A DNA stretch of 64,000 bases from Membranipora membranacea (Eukaryota; Bryozoa; Gymnolaemata; Cheilostomatida; Membraniporidae): assembly GCA_914767715.1 (NCBI GenBank), contig OU612074.1, positions 14,866,062 to 14,930,061 on the forward strand, in the 5' to 3' direction. The first letter of the stretch is position 1. The number at the start of each line of letters is the position of its first letter. The notes under the pieces are model-generated. The model saw only the letters and a list, made by a program, of their open reading frames with translations. It did no database searches and was not told the DNA's origin. Shown piece by piece: positions 44,955 through 56,900 of the stretch. Both the position numbers and the translations under genes were made by a program.

Positions 44955-46547
44955 TTAACAAAAGCGTTTTTTCGCTTCAGATAATCTATGAAAGTATATA
45001 CCAACATCTACTATTGTCGTACAGCAAAGTACAACCATTAGACATCTTTCTATTCTTGCTATGGAAAAAACATCAGATGGTAATGAGTTACTTTTTGTCA
45101 AAACCATAGATTCCCAGATAATTGATGGCATCCAGAGCAAAACGAATGATATTAGAAGCAACACTGTGGTCCCAATTCCTTTGGCCTGCTGTTTTCTCTT
45201 TCGAGCTTTGCGGTGTTGCACAGTTGAGGTTCTGGAATATCGTTGCGAGTAATATCTCTTCTCAGCCGCTTGCAGCACAATTTTAAAAATATAGCAATAT
45301 ACCCACATTAGGGTAAAAAACACTAGAGCAATTATAACAAATGTTACTGCTAGGTTGCACTTGTACATTAGAATATTTGAGTCAGTACTGGCGGTGTCAT
45401 TTATTACAAGCTCAAGCAACCTGTCACTGAATGAATCAGAGGTGGTCTCATCTTGACCAGTGGTTGAAGAATTTCCATCTGTCAAGATAAGGATTTTGAG
45501 GAGCAGAGTGTATTTAGTAACGCATTTTGTGATAGCTAAGACCCACGCACCAACAATCAGTATTGCTACCCTCTTTTTGCGCAGAAGAATATGTTGTTTC
45601 AGTGGCCATGTCACGGCGATAATGTGGTCAAGTGACATAAGTGCCAGTCCGAATAGGTTTGCGAATGGGCCAATATACCATACCCTACAAACAGAGTAAT
45701 ATACATTAGTTTCCCTAATTGTGAGTACCATAGTTAAGATGTTTAGAATATAGTTAGTCGTGCTGGAAGTGACTTGGAGATGAACTATCAAAACTGAGGG
45801 GATGGCTAAAAATAAGAAAAGTAAGTATGTACACCAACATTTCCCTTGAAAGTGGCACTATCACTTACAATCATCAAATTCAAGTCGCTCTATGTGAAAC
45901 GGTGATGTGACCACAACGTGTTACAAAGAAGAGATAACTATCAGTTTCATGTTGTACCAATCCAAAAACATATATGAGGCCAAATGAAGAACCTCATTAG
46001 TAATACAGTTGAAGGGGTACACAAGGTAGACAGAGACAAAAAGTCCTATAATTTTGAAAAATAAGATCACACTCACACAATCACAATTATGCTGATACAC
46101 TCGAATCTCAATCCTTCCCCTCGACTATCTTTGAGGGTCTTATCATTCTGTGATAACGTTGCAATGCAGATCCAAAGGGTGAAAAGGACAGTGCCTGATG
46201 CTGAAATCCAAATGTCGCTAACTATGATGTTCAAAAGAAACTGTGTACGTGACTTCATGACTTTTTTCCTAAAATGGACAAAAAGAACAATATGAAAAAT
46301 TGAATATTGTCCAAATGTGTCTTTTATGTCTCCTATCATCGATGTTATTTATTTCATTTAATTTCAGGGAACTTTAAATCTCACCACGGAGCACTTACCT
46401 TCCCAAGCATATTTTAGCACATGCAACCATATTCAAAAGAAAACCAATCGCACATACTGCCACTCCAGCATATAACTCTTCATATGTCTCGTCGTGGCTA
46501 TTTGCTTCTATGAGTGATGAGTTTATCGACTCCTTGGCCATATCCAT
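44955..46547 (-). CDS. Rhodopsin-like (class A) seven-transmembrane receptor, 3 exons
   Basis: Exons 46547-46399, 46268-46077 and 45684-44955 join in phase (2, 2, stop) to give 356 aa. Donors are GTAAGT and GTGAGT; acceptors are CATTTTAG and TTTGTAG. The N-terminus has N-linked sites (for example NSS). Segments: TM1 from ELYAGVAVCAIGFL, TM2 with LNIIVSD, TM3 beginning at a Cys and ending LMSLDHIIAV (D-H-I in place of DRY), TM4 before a long extracellular loop with several N-x-S/T, TM5, a basic third cytoplasmic loop (KARKRKQQAK), TM6 with LLWMPS (CWxP variant), and TM7 with IVDVGIY (NPxxY variant). The ligand cannot be told from sequence; altered DRY and NPxxY are common in lineage-expanded invertebrate receptors. 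A minus-strand AATAAA lies about 130 bp past the stop. An alternative acceptor at 45805 breaks the phase and was discarded. Confidence 0.8.
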
Positions 46548-49500
46548 AACTGCTTCTGCTTAAACAGAAGGAAAATTTCCCCTGCTGATTTATTAGTTAT
46601 GCTTTAGAAAGATAAATGTAGTTATCTGCTCACACAGCTCCAGAATGTGCTTCTGAATACTGCGCCAGCTTGCAACAATTACTCAAACAGACTTTTTTAA
46701 TAATTTAGATGAAACCGATATGATGCATTAATAAAGGGGTGTTTTTTCGTCCCCACAAACATACAATAAGGCTGAGTATTTTTAGCGATTTCTGATCTGA
46801 CATTGAGTTGCATGCCACTCAGTGTCAATTGTCAGTGTTGCGAAAAACAAAACATTGTTGGGTAACATATATTATTCATAACCCCTGATGATATGGTTTG
46901 AGCTTACACCATGGTGATGTTGCATAAATTTAATTCAATGTTCAGTTTATTTTTCTGGTTGACAGCTGACAGTTGATATATCAGCATGTAGAGCCAACTC
47001 TGACAAGGCAGACTAGGCAAAATCCCTCCCCAGTACAAGAAATTGTTTATACAGTATTTTATAATAATTATCTGTCTACAACATTAATGCTAATACTGTT
47101 ATCCAACTGCCTTGTTGTGTATATGTGTTGCTGCTGTTGAAGGAGTTTATTTCTTCTTCAACCAAAGAAAATGGGTTCTCAGTAATTTAATCTTAGTTGC
47201 TTGATGGTCTGGTCTGAACTGGACAACCTATAATCAATGGGTGCAACTTGTCATAACAAAGATACTTACATTAACATTGAAGGCTATTTTGGTTGTGTCT
47301 CGCCTAAGAATTGGGCATAAATGATATATTTCCCAATGCAGATATGAGTTGTATTGGAAGATACAGGTAACCTGTTGCAAAATTATTTTTTTGTTAACTG
47401 TGTATTGGTGGTAGTAGGACCAGTTGTTCAAATTTCGTCATATCACAACAATTAATGCCTCAGTAAAGCTGCACATAGTGAGTTTTGAAGCTCTATTGTC
47501 ATTGAGAATGTGGAATAGACGGAAGGTTGGAAATTCTCTGACCAAGTCATATTTGGGTACAGTTTGTTGAGTTCGTCCTAAGTCAACCATCATGACATGG
47601 AAAACCCATTCTATCCGCACAACAAAGTAAATGGGTTGGTCAAATATAGTTAAAGTGAAATCCTGCCATATTAGTCCTGTGGCAGCCCAAAATGTGGCTA
47701 GCAATGCAACTTCATTTGCGATTTTGGACGATAAGGTTTGTCAGTTGTTCCTGGTACAGTTTTTCATGCTGCTCAAAATGGTAATATTGTACCTTACACT
47801 AAGTTGCAAAATAGGCCGCTAATTGCCTAAGACGCTGCCGGTAAATGGGAAAGTGATAAAAAATGATGATATGGTTTCAAAACATCCAGAATGGGAAAGA
47901 GCATGACATAATTAGTGGATCTACAACTTTACATGGATCTGTTATCTTGCTTTCTCAATTTTGCAGTCGCCTCGAAAACTGACTTAGAATGTTTGTATTG
48001 TTCTGATTTTTTATGGTAGTTTTGTATTGACTGCAGCTCACTTTGTACTGAAGAAGAAATTCCATAGTTGCAATGTTACTACGACAGATTGCTCAATGTT
48101 TATAACCTAACAACAGGATGTATAGGGTACGTTAAGTTTGTCCTATTCCAATGTCAATTATTGACAAGTGAATGTATAACGCCTATGTGTCATGGGGAAC
48201 TTTTAATGTATTAACAGTACAAGGAAAAATAAACTATATAGCTTAAAAATGGCAGTGTCATGATAATGTGCTTAGAGTAACAAACAAAATTGGTCATGCA
48301 TAGGCAAATATATTGAAGAGACACCTTGCACATGGATAAATATAGTGGATGGCATTATTCTACTATGATTGATGATCTTATCCTAGCCTCCAAGACCCAT
48401 GGAAGCAGAGTTTGGTCGTAAAGAATTCTTACCATGTCAGATTGGTGGAAAAAAGGGAAACATGACTCATCAATAACAGACAAAGAACATGTCAATGCCT
48501 ATCATTTTTTATTATGAAACTAACCAAAATATTATTCTACCATTTACTTGCGCTAGTCCAAAAGTAAATATTCATAACAAGAAACGATAAATGCAAGATC
48601 TAAGACATCCACAGCCTACTAACCACCACTTTAAAGGTGATAGAAATATATAAGATTCCTGACTGCCTGCTAGACTAGTTATTGTTTTGGCCCTTCCTGT
48701 AGTCTGTAAAACACAAAACTATGGTTCTCTCATCACCATGGTCCCACAACTGGCTATGTTCCAACATCCCAGTTTACAGAAATAAATAGAGTCTTTATGT
48801 ATGTATTTATTTACTTACTTTTTATATCAAAAGTTAAACTCGCCCCACTTAAGTTGCACTATCTCTCTGAACATTCAAGCAAGTCCTTGTGATTGGTGAG
48901 GGACAGATAACCAAATCATGATTCATTCACTAAAACAAAAAATTTATTCAGTCCAATTCATCAACATTTTAATTTAATACATCATTCAAATTTCTCATTA
49001 CGGTTTACTGTATAGATGGCTCCTTTAACTTTAACAAACACATGATTTCCTGATACTCGATTTCCTCGATGCTCTTGTCTGGGTACTCTGCTTGTCAACC
49101 TGTTATTCTATATAGAACATGCCCAATAAGTTAGCCAATGATATCGGAGCTTCATATCAGCTAGTGATATAATTCATGATATGGTTTTGAAAATACTCTC
49201 TGGGGTCAAGGTCACTTTCCAATGCCAAATTAATAGAGGGGAATCTGTAGAGCAAGTGTCATTTACAAATTTTAGCATCAGCAAGCCGTTTGAGTTTTGA
49301 CCAAAGCTGATAAGTATGCCGAGTTGGTAAAAAAGTGTGCCAGGTTCGAAAGCTTGCTAGGTACAATAGCTTGCCAAGTACGATAGCCTGCCCGGTGCAA
49401 AGTTTGTGCAAAAGTTTGCCATGTCCTACACAAATGGATTTGTACCATGCGATTGCCACTAACCATGTACGTTTGAAAGGGTTTCTGTAACAAATTTTTA

Positions 49501-52500
49501 TCGTTATTGGCCAGCTCTCATAGGTGGCTGACTTTGACTGCTTTTTATGGCAACATTTTTCATTGTTCATGGAATATGATGCTTATTGTGTGATGTTTAG
49601 CCTAAGTTTTCAAGCGGAAGTATATATTTGCTTTGCCAAGATGGGTCATCATCACAAAACCAGTCCAAAAGCTGAAAAACCAGATAGATGTTTTTGAGTC
49701 AGGACGATAGCTGATAGCATTGGACCCCAGATCCAAATTTTTGCTGACTGCATTAAGAGTCGAAATGTAATGGAAGACCCAATCGCAGGATGCTTTGACT
49801 TTGACAGCCGGTGATTTGAATAATTTATTTTTTGGATCAGTACAAATTCCAGGTAAAGTGCCTATGAGCATAAAATATTGGGTCCTTTCCTGGTAACGTG
49901 ATTTGAATCACGCATGTACTAAAGAAGATGATAAAAAAGCCTTTACAAACGATGTTAGAATTTGAAGTTTTGTGTAAGGCACACCAACAGTGAACTGATA
50001 TGAGGATACAGGTGAAAGGCCAGAATCGCTGGCGTCTTTATACAGACAGAGGAGTGAGCTCGTGATGTTCTCACTAGAAAAACCAACATAGCAATGTGGA
50101 TAGTAATTCGATAAGATAATTTTGCAAATTGTTCTTAAGTGTGTGTACGCTTTGAAAATCGGATTTCCTTTCATTACATGCGATTGAAAAGCTGGGCATA
50201 GGATTTCACGCACAGACTTGGTTTTTTCAATTTTCCCAGTTACAAGGGAGCACAACTACAGATTTGAACTCCTTGTTTAAATTTTGTCCGGGAAAACAAC
50301 TGTATTGTACACATTTTACTGCCTTTCCTGTTTATTTGACAGAAGCGCAGAGATGTATTTGCAATAAGATGGAATATAGCTGATTTGGTATTTCATTCCA
50401 ATGATTGACCAGGACAGAAAGCATCGGATATTCTTCCTAGAACTGAACATGACAATCAGCACTCCCAATTAAAGCTAAGTACTGTTCAACGGCTCATTAA
50501 CATACTGGATGGTACAATTGAAATATTAGGTTACATCAACCTCTAGTCATATGCTTTAAAACGATTCCCGTAGAATACATGCAGTGATTTAAGGGTATAT
50601 GGGAAATACCCTGCTCAGTTTTGCAATTGGGAGCATTCCATTCGGAACATGTTCGTCATGACTCTTGATCATAAATCCCGATCGCTTAATGTCATAGTTG
50701 AATAAAAAATGCGGCTCATCTCCTTGTGAGATCAAAAGTTTTGATATTACATACATGATCATGTTATTTGACAAACAAGTTTCCAACAATGCCTGTTTCA
50801 CAGTGATGAAATTATAAAGTTAAACACATGCGCACACAGTCCTTGTCTCAATTTGAGGGGATACGAGCGGTCAATTGTGCCATTGAATAAGAAGACAAAA
50901 TATTTATTTTCACTCTTCACCCAACAAACCCACTTGGGATGTGTTTTGTACACCATGATACTGAGCCATGTTCCTCTCGCTAGATGGGGCAATTGCCACC
51001 TTTTGGTACTGTACTACAAACCAGAGTGCCTGTATTTTGATGTCAATTTATAATTTAGAAAACTTCTTCGTTACCACTAAAAATTGCCTGAGATTTTATG
51101 GCCGGATTTTCCCCTAGTAAAGTCGCTTTTGACACCATTTCGGAGTCAGATTCATTTTAATGACTTAGAGACTACTACTTATCCTGTTTTGATGGCTGAT
51201 CATCCCCACGATCTAGAGATCAACATTTTGCAAAATGGATTTTTTAGATTGAAATTGTTGTATATTTTGGAGTTGGCCCTCCTTGATTTACAGGCCCCCC
51301 CCTCCTGATATGCTTGTTTGTAATAGACCACAGTCAATGTAGACTAGTGTCTAAAACTTTACTTTGAAGTCTGGTATGTGGTCCTGATTGGCTAACCAAC
51401 TACATACATATTTAGGTGCAAAGGTCATTACCTTCCTTTTATTGCTTTACCTCTGACAAAGTGACAGTGGAGCTCAGATTATTGAAAAACCCTCCAGCCT
51501 CCCTGTTCACCACCCTACATGTCTGTACTCACATTTTGTTTTGTATAGATGTAGATAGTGTGGAAAGAGTGGCATTGGGACACCATGTGGAGTGAAAGAC
51601 CCTGATTGAAGGATTTGGAGACCAACGCTTATCCTGTTTTGAAGGCTGACCATCCCCACGATCAAGAGATCAACAGTTGCGTTTGGAGGCAAAACTTGAA
51701 GCCAGTGGCTAACAATCACTAAAGATTAGTTCGTCACAGCTGGGGTGAATCGGTATTCACCTAAATGTCGGCGTCCTATTCTTCGCCAAAATAATTTTAC
51801 TCAGAATTATTTCTATTCAAAAATGATGACCTTTTACTGGAATGTTTTGATGTGTTTTACAAATAAATACCTGAATCAAATGATGATGTTGCGTCCCGTT
51901 GGTTGATTGTGCAGCAATAATTGACATGAGAAAAATGTAACTAATTTCATTGAGATCAACATTGGATTTGCTTCATACAGGGATGCAGTAATGCCTCGAG
52001 TTGAAACTGAGTCACTAACCGTGCTTATTATATCGATATGGTTATAATGTAATCAATCCTTTTCACATTATGATTTATGTCCTCATAATTGGAGAAGGGA
52101 TAACTCACAGCTTGCAGTTAGAGTACTGTCTCATTCTTACTTTGACATTTGACATGCCTGATCAATCTGGTGTATATGTGGGTAAACAACTTGAAAATTT
52201 CATTTCAAACATCACAGTGTTTAAATGTTGAAACATGACATGCTCTTCCAAACTCATATTAGGTATTAGATGTATTAGGTATTCACTGGTTAGCTTGTGA
52301 AGGTAAAACTAAGCTGTTTTGACAGGAACCTATCATTTGTCAATTTGCTGAGTTTATCAGAGTGAGATGTCTTCCAAAACACCGAACTTTGACTCGCAGT
52401 ATTGAGTTGAGTTCAAATGCAAAGATAGATCTCTGCCGATATTCAGCCATCAGTTCCAGTCAATCAAAATTGATTGGTAGTTAACAAGTTGATATAAACA

Positions 52501-52697
52501 GGTATTTACCATTCCACCCTTTTTATAGACCAACGAGTAACAATGTGGGAAAGGTAGTAAAACAAATGGCAAATAAGCAAATTGATTAGCAACATACATG
52601 ACAATTTAGCAGACCCAGGAATCACGAGGTCTCAGCGGACGAACTCCCTGCTCTTGTTTGTTATATGTGTAAGTTATGACTTGAGTGCACATATTAT
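46548..52697. other. No gene recognised; mostly unique AT-rich sequence
   Basis: Several minus-strand frames of 60-115 codons are strung between 49259 and 50992 (for example 50255-49908 and 49871-49602). They do not join by plausible splices and show no known motif; decayed coding sequence is possible. At 49300-49400 a short imperfect repeat (GCTTGCCAAGTACGATAGC-like) recurs. Confidence 0.4.
51156..51682 (+). repeat. Pair of roughly 75-bp direct repeats
   Basis: 51156-51230 and 51606-51682 share TTATCCTGTTTTGA(T/A)GGCTGA(T/C)CATCCCCACGATC and AGAGATCAACA in two blocks. They are about 450 bp apart in the same orientation. Origin unknown. Confidence 0.6.
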
Positions 52698-53240
52698 GCC
52701 TATCACTTTTGATAGGGCTGTCTCTCCTAATAAAATGTTTTCTGAGCTCTGATTTATGTCTCAAATTGGAGTTTTCCTCTATCCAGTTTGGTACTTTTAT
52801 CCCACGCCGCATAGGAAAAACGTGCCGAAAGAGGGTTATCCTGAAAACCGCTTATGTTCCGATTCAGAATCTGCACCATTGAAAACCTTGTGAGACAGAG
52901 TTTTCAAATTATTGAAGGCTCGAATGTTGATAAATCTTAATTTTAGTGACAAAATTCATGAAAAATTCCATGAAATTTGTCCGCAAATCTGGTAGAAATT
53001 GATATAATTGACTATCCGAATACCAAATTTTTTTCCCAAACTATGTCCCTATCAGTTTTGAATGGTGCAAAATCATTTTTACCTCAACATAGGCGGTTTT
53101 CAAGAAAACCCTCTTTTCAGCACGTTTTTACTATGCGGCGTGGGTACCAAACTGGAGAGAGGACATCTCCGAATTGAGGCCTAAATCAGAGCTCAGAAAA
53201 CTTTTTATTAGGAGAGACAGCCCTATCAAAAGTGATAGGC
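52698..53240. repeat. Large foldback (inverted repeat), 543 bp
   Basis: Arms of about 150 bp (52698-52850 and 53090-53240), pairing GCCTATCACTTTTGATAGGG with CCCTATCAAAAGTGATAGGC at the tips and CCACGCCGCATAG with CTATGCGGCGTGG inside. Weaker pairing continues inward, for example TGCACCATT with AATGGTGCA. No coding capacity. Foldback-type MITE candidate; it lies about 750 bp downstream of the TRIM gene. Confidence 0.85.
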
Positions 53241-53988
53241 TAGGTAAAGATATTAAATAGCAACATATAATTACCAGTAATGATAATAAGCAAATACGTA
53301 GATAGGTATAATATATACTGTGGAGGTAGGAAAATATAGTTTCCCGTGCAAGAAGAAGCTTAACAAATTTTCTCAATGAAGGAAGCTGAAAAAAGGGAGG
53401 ACGGAAGAAGATGAGAATGATGAACTTTTCGGAATTGAGAGTTGAAATTTAGATCAACTACCAGTCAGAATTGAGTGCGTTGAATAGTTTTGAGTTAACA
53501 AAGTTACAAGAAATTGATGTAACACTTGGATCTAGAGAAATAATCCGAAGAGTGTTGGGTTAGTTTGGGAAACTACCGGCCATCTTGATTCAATCAGGTG
53601 TCAACAATTGAATACTAATTTACCCATGTTAAAATTTCAGAATCTATTTTAATTATTGTTATCCAATTTATTGAGTTGAGAAGAAATAACGGATTCAAGT
53701 AACGAAAAAAATTGAATGCATCTTTAGATATGTGACGGCTGTCCCCTTTCAAGATTGAAAATAATTAACATGTTCATAAATACCCGTAAATGAATGACTG
53801 ATTGAACATAAATAAAAATTGACATTAATAATGCAAGTCAACTACTATTAATGCTTTTGAACTTTTGGGTTTCGTCCTAGTTTTCGATATATTCCACAAA
53901 TTACATCTGTGATACTGACTTTGCCTTGAAATTTGATGTAATGAGTTGAAATGAATGTTAATCACCATATCCGAGTAAGCCTTTGCCA

Positions 53989-56900
53989 TCACTCATACAT
54001 TAGTTGATAACAGAGCACTGTGCCCTGGTGACAACTTGTCACCAGTAAGCTATCATTATCTGTCCACAGGTCAAGGACGTTAGTAGAGGACCCTTCCTGA
54101 TCTCTGAACACCCTGACTTTTTTACCTAAAACAATTAAATCATGTGTCCACCGAATTAGGTCATGAGCTTTGTGAATTCTGTTTAGAACAGAGTGGGAAC
54201 AACATAATAACAACATTGCCATTTTTGATTGGTGTATTGCAGGCTTCTATGTTTGCATTTTTGCAATCTGTTATCCAAATTGTAACATCAACATGCTAAA
54301 TACCATTATTATGGATATTGCAGATATTCATCCATGAGTTAAGAAATCTTACCATTACTGGCATCGAGGACTTCTATCCATACACGCCTCTTGCCAGCTG
54401 TTCCATTCCCACCAACTAGTACTGTCCCATTACAGCTGGCCACGCAATATGGTCCCGATTCAAGATTTTTTGTCCACAGAACAGCTTGTGTGTGGAGGTT
54501 GACTTTTGAGACTTTGGGTGGCAGGCAAGTTGTGATTAGGGCATAGTCTCTCCCATCTAAACACATCGATGTGTAGCCACTAGTTGGAATTGTACTACAA
54601 GGGATATGCTTCAACACATTACCAACGAGATCATAAACAGTAATTCGTTGATTGGATGCATCTGCAACAAATATTTGGTTTTTCGAAATGCAGAGCCTGT
54701 TACCTTCTCCGTTGCCATTCATATCGGCATGGATCCATGATGCAACCTGTTTGCCGTTCAAATCATAAACATACAGTTGGTAAGGCCGTCCTCTAATGAG
54801 AATGAAGAGTTGGTCCTGATGAGCTCTTATGCTAAGGATTGGCCTGGGAAGTGTGATGAAGTCTGGTGTTCAACTACCAGTGACATCTATTCTGTTAACT
54901 GAGCCATTATTGAGAGCTACATATGTCACGCCTTTGTACCCGCAGGATGCCCAACAGTAAGGATTGGATGCTAGTTGCTTCACAAGTCGCATCGAGGTTG
55001 GTGGTGGTTTGTGTCCAATCAGCTCACCAAACACAATGTTGTCAACTGTCCTCAGAGCAGCGCTGATATCTAATGACACAGAATCTATAAAAGATGATTT
55101 GTTAAATAATCTGCACAACATATCGACAATGTTTGATTGAAAACGTGATTCAGGCTACATAGAGCAAATAAAACATCAAAGCCTACAGCCTCAACGTAGA
55201 TTTTGATAAGTGAGGGATCGAAAGTTATTTCTGAATCTGGTATCTAATCATACATTCCGACAATTTCTAATAAAGCAACTGGCCAGCAAGGTTATGATGA
55301 GCCAATGTGTTGGTTCTGATTGGCTGGATGAGTGAATCTAATCAATCAATTCAATCGATCACTCAGAGCCAAACCGTTGGCTAGAGTATGATGTATTTTA
55401 GGTGACACACAATCGGAACAAAACATCAACAACTCATCAAAATTTAATGACTTCACAGACAATTTGTCAAAATTCAACCCCTTTTATGTGAATATTTCAT
55501 AAATACAACTTTACTGACCATCTACGTGGACTTCTTGTTGGTTTTCCAACAACAAAGGATGGAATCTCTCGGTTGCCATTCCATCAATCCGATCTTCTAA
55601 AGTTGTCTTCTGCTTCAGCAAATCAACCTGTAAAAGGTCTATAGCAATCAAAGCTGCACCATATCAGGAAAACCATAGTTGGGCAAAGTGAAGCAAACAC
55701 AGATCACATCCTTTCCATGTAGCATTGCCACATCATTTACACTATTCGGATGTCAATTATTTCATATTTTCAATGTTAAGTGTCTAAAAAGATTTAATTA
55801 AGCTTACACAATGCTGTTTAGATATATCAGAGCGGAAAGCCTTAAGGTGTTCATTGAATTCCGTTAGTTTAACCCCAGCGTCTTTTTCTATGAAATCTAC
55901 GAGCATGTCTTTACTGTTGCTCCTTGCTTCAATGTAATCTTCCCTCAATTTTCTGTACTTTTCTCTAATGGCTTCAATCTATGAATTGAAAGGGAATATG
56001 TTAGTGACAGTGGATTTGAGATGAGAAGGAATAGACAAAGGGATTGTCAGCATCAAAAAAATTCTAGTATATTGTATTGTTTGCTTTGCTTTGTTTTACC
56101 TGTTGCTGCTCAGCTTCATAAATAACTCTTGTTCCGTTCTCAGTCTCAATGTCCCAGTTAGAGAGGGTGACTGCTGCCTCCTTCATCACAACTGACCATT
56201 CATCAAACAACTTCTCGGCTTCCTTCTTCTTAGGCTCAAACAAATTCTTCACCTCAGCTGAGAGCTCTTTCAGTGCCATTAGCTCATGGTTGGCGCCTAT
56301 CAAAACATTGATCCAAAATCAGGAAAATCCGAAAGAAATTAGCAGTGATTGATATGACCCGACATGCTGTGCTTCCAAATTAAAAAAATAATTATCTTCA
56401 CCCATATCACTGACTTGGGAAATGCCTGGTTGAAAGGGCCAGCTTCCTTTGAAAACAAATCCTAACAAATAGGTATCAAGAGGTTATAGCTCACCATCCT
56501 CACAATTACCAAGAGAAGAAACACAGCAGAAGCAGTAAGTTTTCCAGCATTTAGAACATCCCATTCCTACCACCTGGTCCTTATGAATGTCACAAAACCT
56601 CTCTTCATCCCTGCTAGAGACATATGTTAAGTACTCCTTGATTGTGAGCGTCTCATGATGCGCATTTAACTCAATATGGAGCTGAAAAAGCAATAATATT
56701 GTTGAGTGGATCTGAAATGTTATACTATGTATAGAACAAACACAGTAGAGGGTATAGAATTGGAATTGATAGAATAATATCTACTGTTATTTGTATCCAA
56801 GCCAAGCCAGTGCCGAGGAATATTTTTGTTCAGATAACAATTATTGTAAAATGGTCTAAGAAGTTGAAATGAAGCAATGGGGTATGGGACATTGGGTGAA

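Noticed and set aside
45685-45805. Receptor exon 3 extended upstream to the acceptor at about 45805
   Set aside because: It breaks the phase with exon 2 and would put about 40 extra residues between TM2 and TM3; acceptor TTTGTAG at 45684 is in phase.
49259-50992. String of minus-strand frames as a gene
   Set aside because: They lie in different frames with no consistent splice sites and no recognisable domain.
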